Assembly (NCBI GenBank): GCA_021806355.1
Contig: JAJZXT010000180.1
Location: forward strand, 1 to 5,353
Direction: 5' to 3'
Source of the DNA: Thermoplasmata archaeon
Lineage (GTDB): Archaea; Thermoplasmatota; Thermoplasmata; Thermoplasmatales; Thermoplasmataceae
DNA length: 5,353 nucleotides
In this document: positions 5,349 to 5,353 of the stretch, piece after piece
Layout: the number at the start of each line of letters is the position of its first letter
Numbering within the stretch: position 1 is the stretch's first letter
Notes under the pieces: model-generated
The model's database searches: none
The model's input: the letters and a program-made list of their open reading frames with translations, nothing else
What the model was told of the DNA's origin: nothing
Made by a program: the position numbers and the translations under genes

Positions 5349-5353
5349 ATGAA
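5349..5353 (+). CDS. Start of a leaderless gene cut by the window edge (partial)
   Basis: The window ends with ATG plus two bases, placed as expected after the TATA box at 5321-5327. Nothing can be said of the product. Confidence 0.3.

Noticed and set aside
1..5353. CRISPR array or toxin-antitoxin pair
   Set aside because: No regularly spaced repeats and no recognisable toxin or antitoxin fold among the frames.

Overview
This A+T-rich window looks like chromosomal DNA of an acidophilic archaeon, most likely of the Thermoplasmata (Ferroplasma/Cuniculiplasma-like). The evidence is gene style: several starts sit about 25 bases after a TATA-like box with no leader, strands end at T-tracts, Arg is coded by AGA/AGG, and there is a DUF4382 surface protein plus a compact archaeal-type mercury cassette. 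The lineage is an inference; no rRNA or other marker gene is present.

Layout, left to right. Bases 1-314 are non-coding and hold two short-spaced palindromes and a promoter. A membrane-anchored, potentially glycosylated DUF4382 protein (315-824, +) follows, ending in a hairpin/T8 terminator. Bases 850-1854 have no convincing intact gene; they hold decayed coding fragments, one weakly resembling the C-terminus of a TnpB-type protein. The core of the window is a minus-strand operon read from 3897 down to 1855: a small HMA (MerP-like) mercury chaperone, mercuric reductase MerA, and a DUF302 protein. The genes are 1 and 5 bases apart, behind one promoter that carries a 17-bp dyad between TATA box and start codon. 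Divergent from it lies a possible 42-codon ORF with a strong ribosome binding site. At 4179-4894 (-) an unrecognised gene is split by a -1 frameshift at a run of seven A. The right end (4895-5348) is non-coding or holds one tiny ORF, and contains three abutting inverted repeats plus two more nearby. The last five bases look like a new leaderless plus-strand gene start.

The mer cassette makes biological sense as a unit. The free HMA protein would bind Hg(II) through its CxxC and hand it to MerA, which lacks its own fused HMA domain. MerA would reduce it to Hg(0) with NAD(P)H. The DUF302 protein is the unexplained third member: it is tightly co-translated with MerA yet has no cysteine. MerA keeps both cysteine pairs and the first catalytic tyrosine but lacks the second tyrosine of the well-studied bacterial enzymes.

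Start codons were corrected where the longest reading frame began with GTG or TTG: merA is taken from ATG 3662 and the DUF302 gene from ATG 2232.
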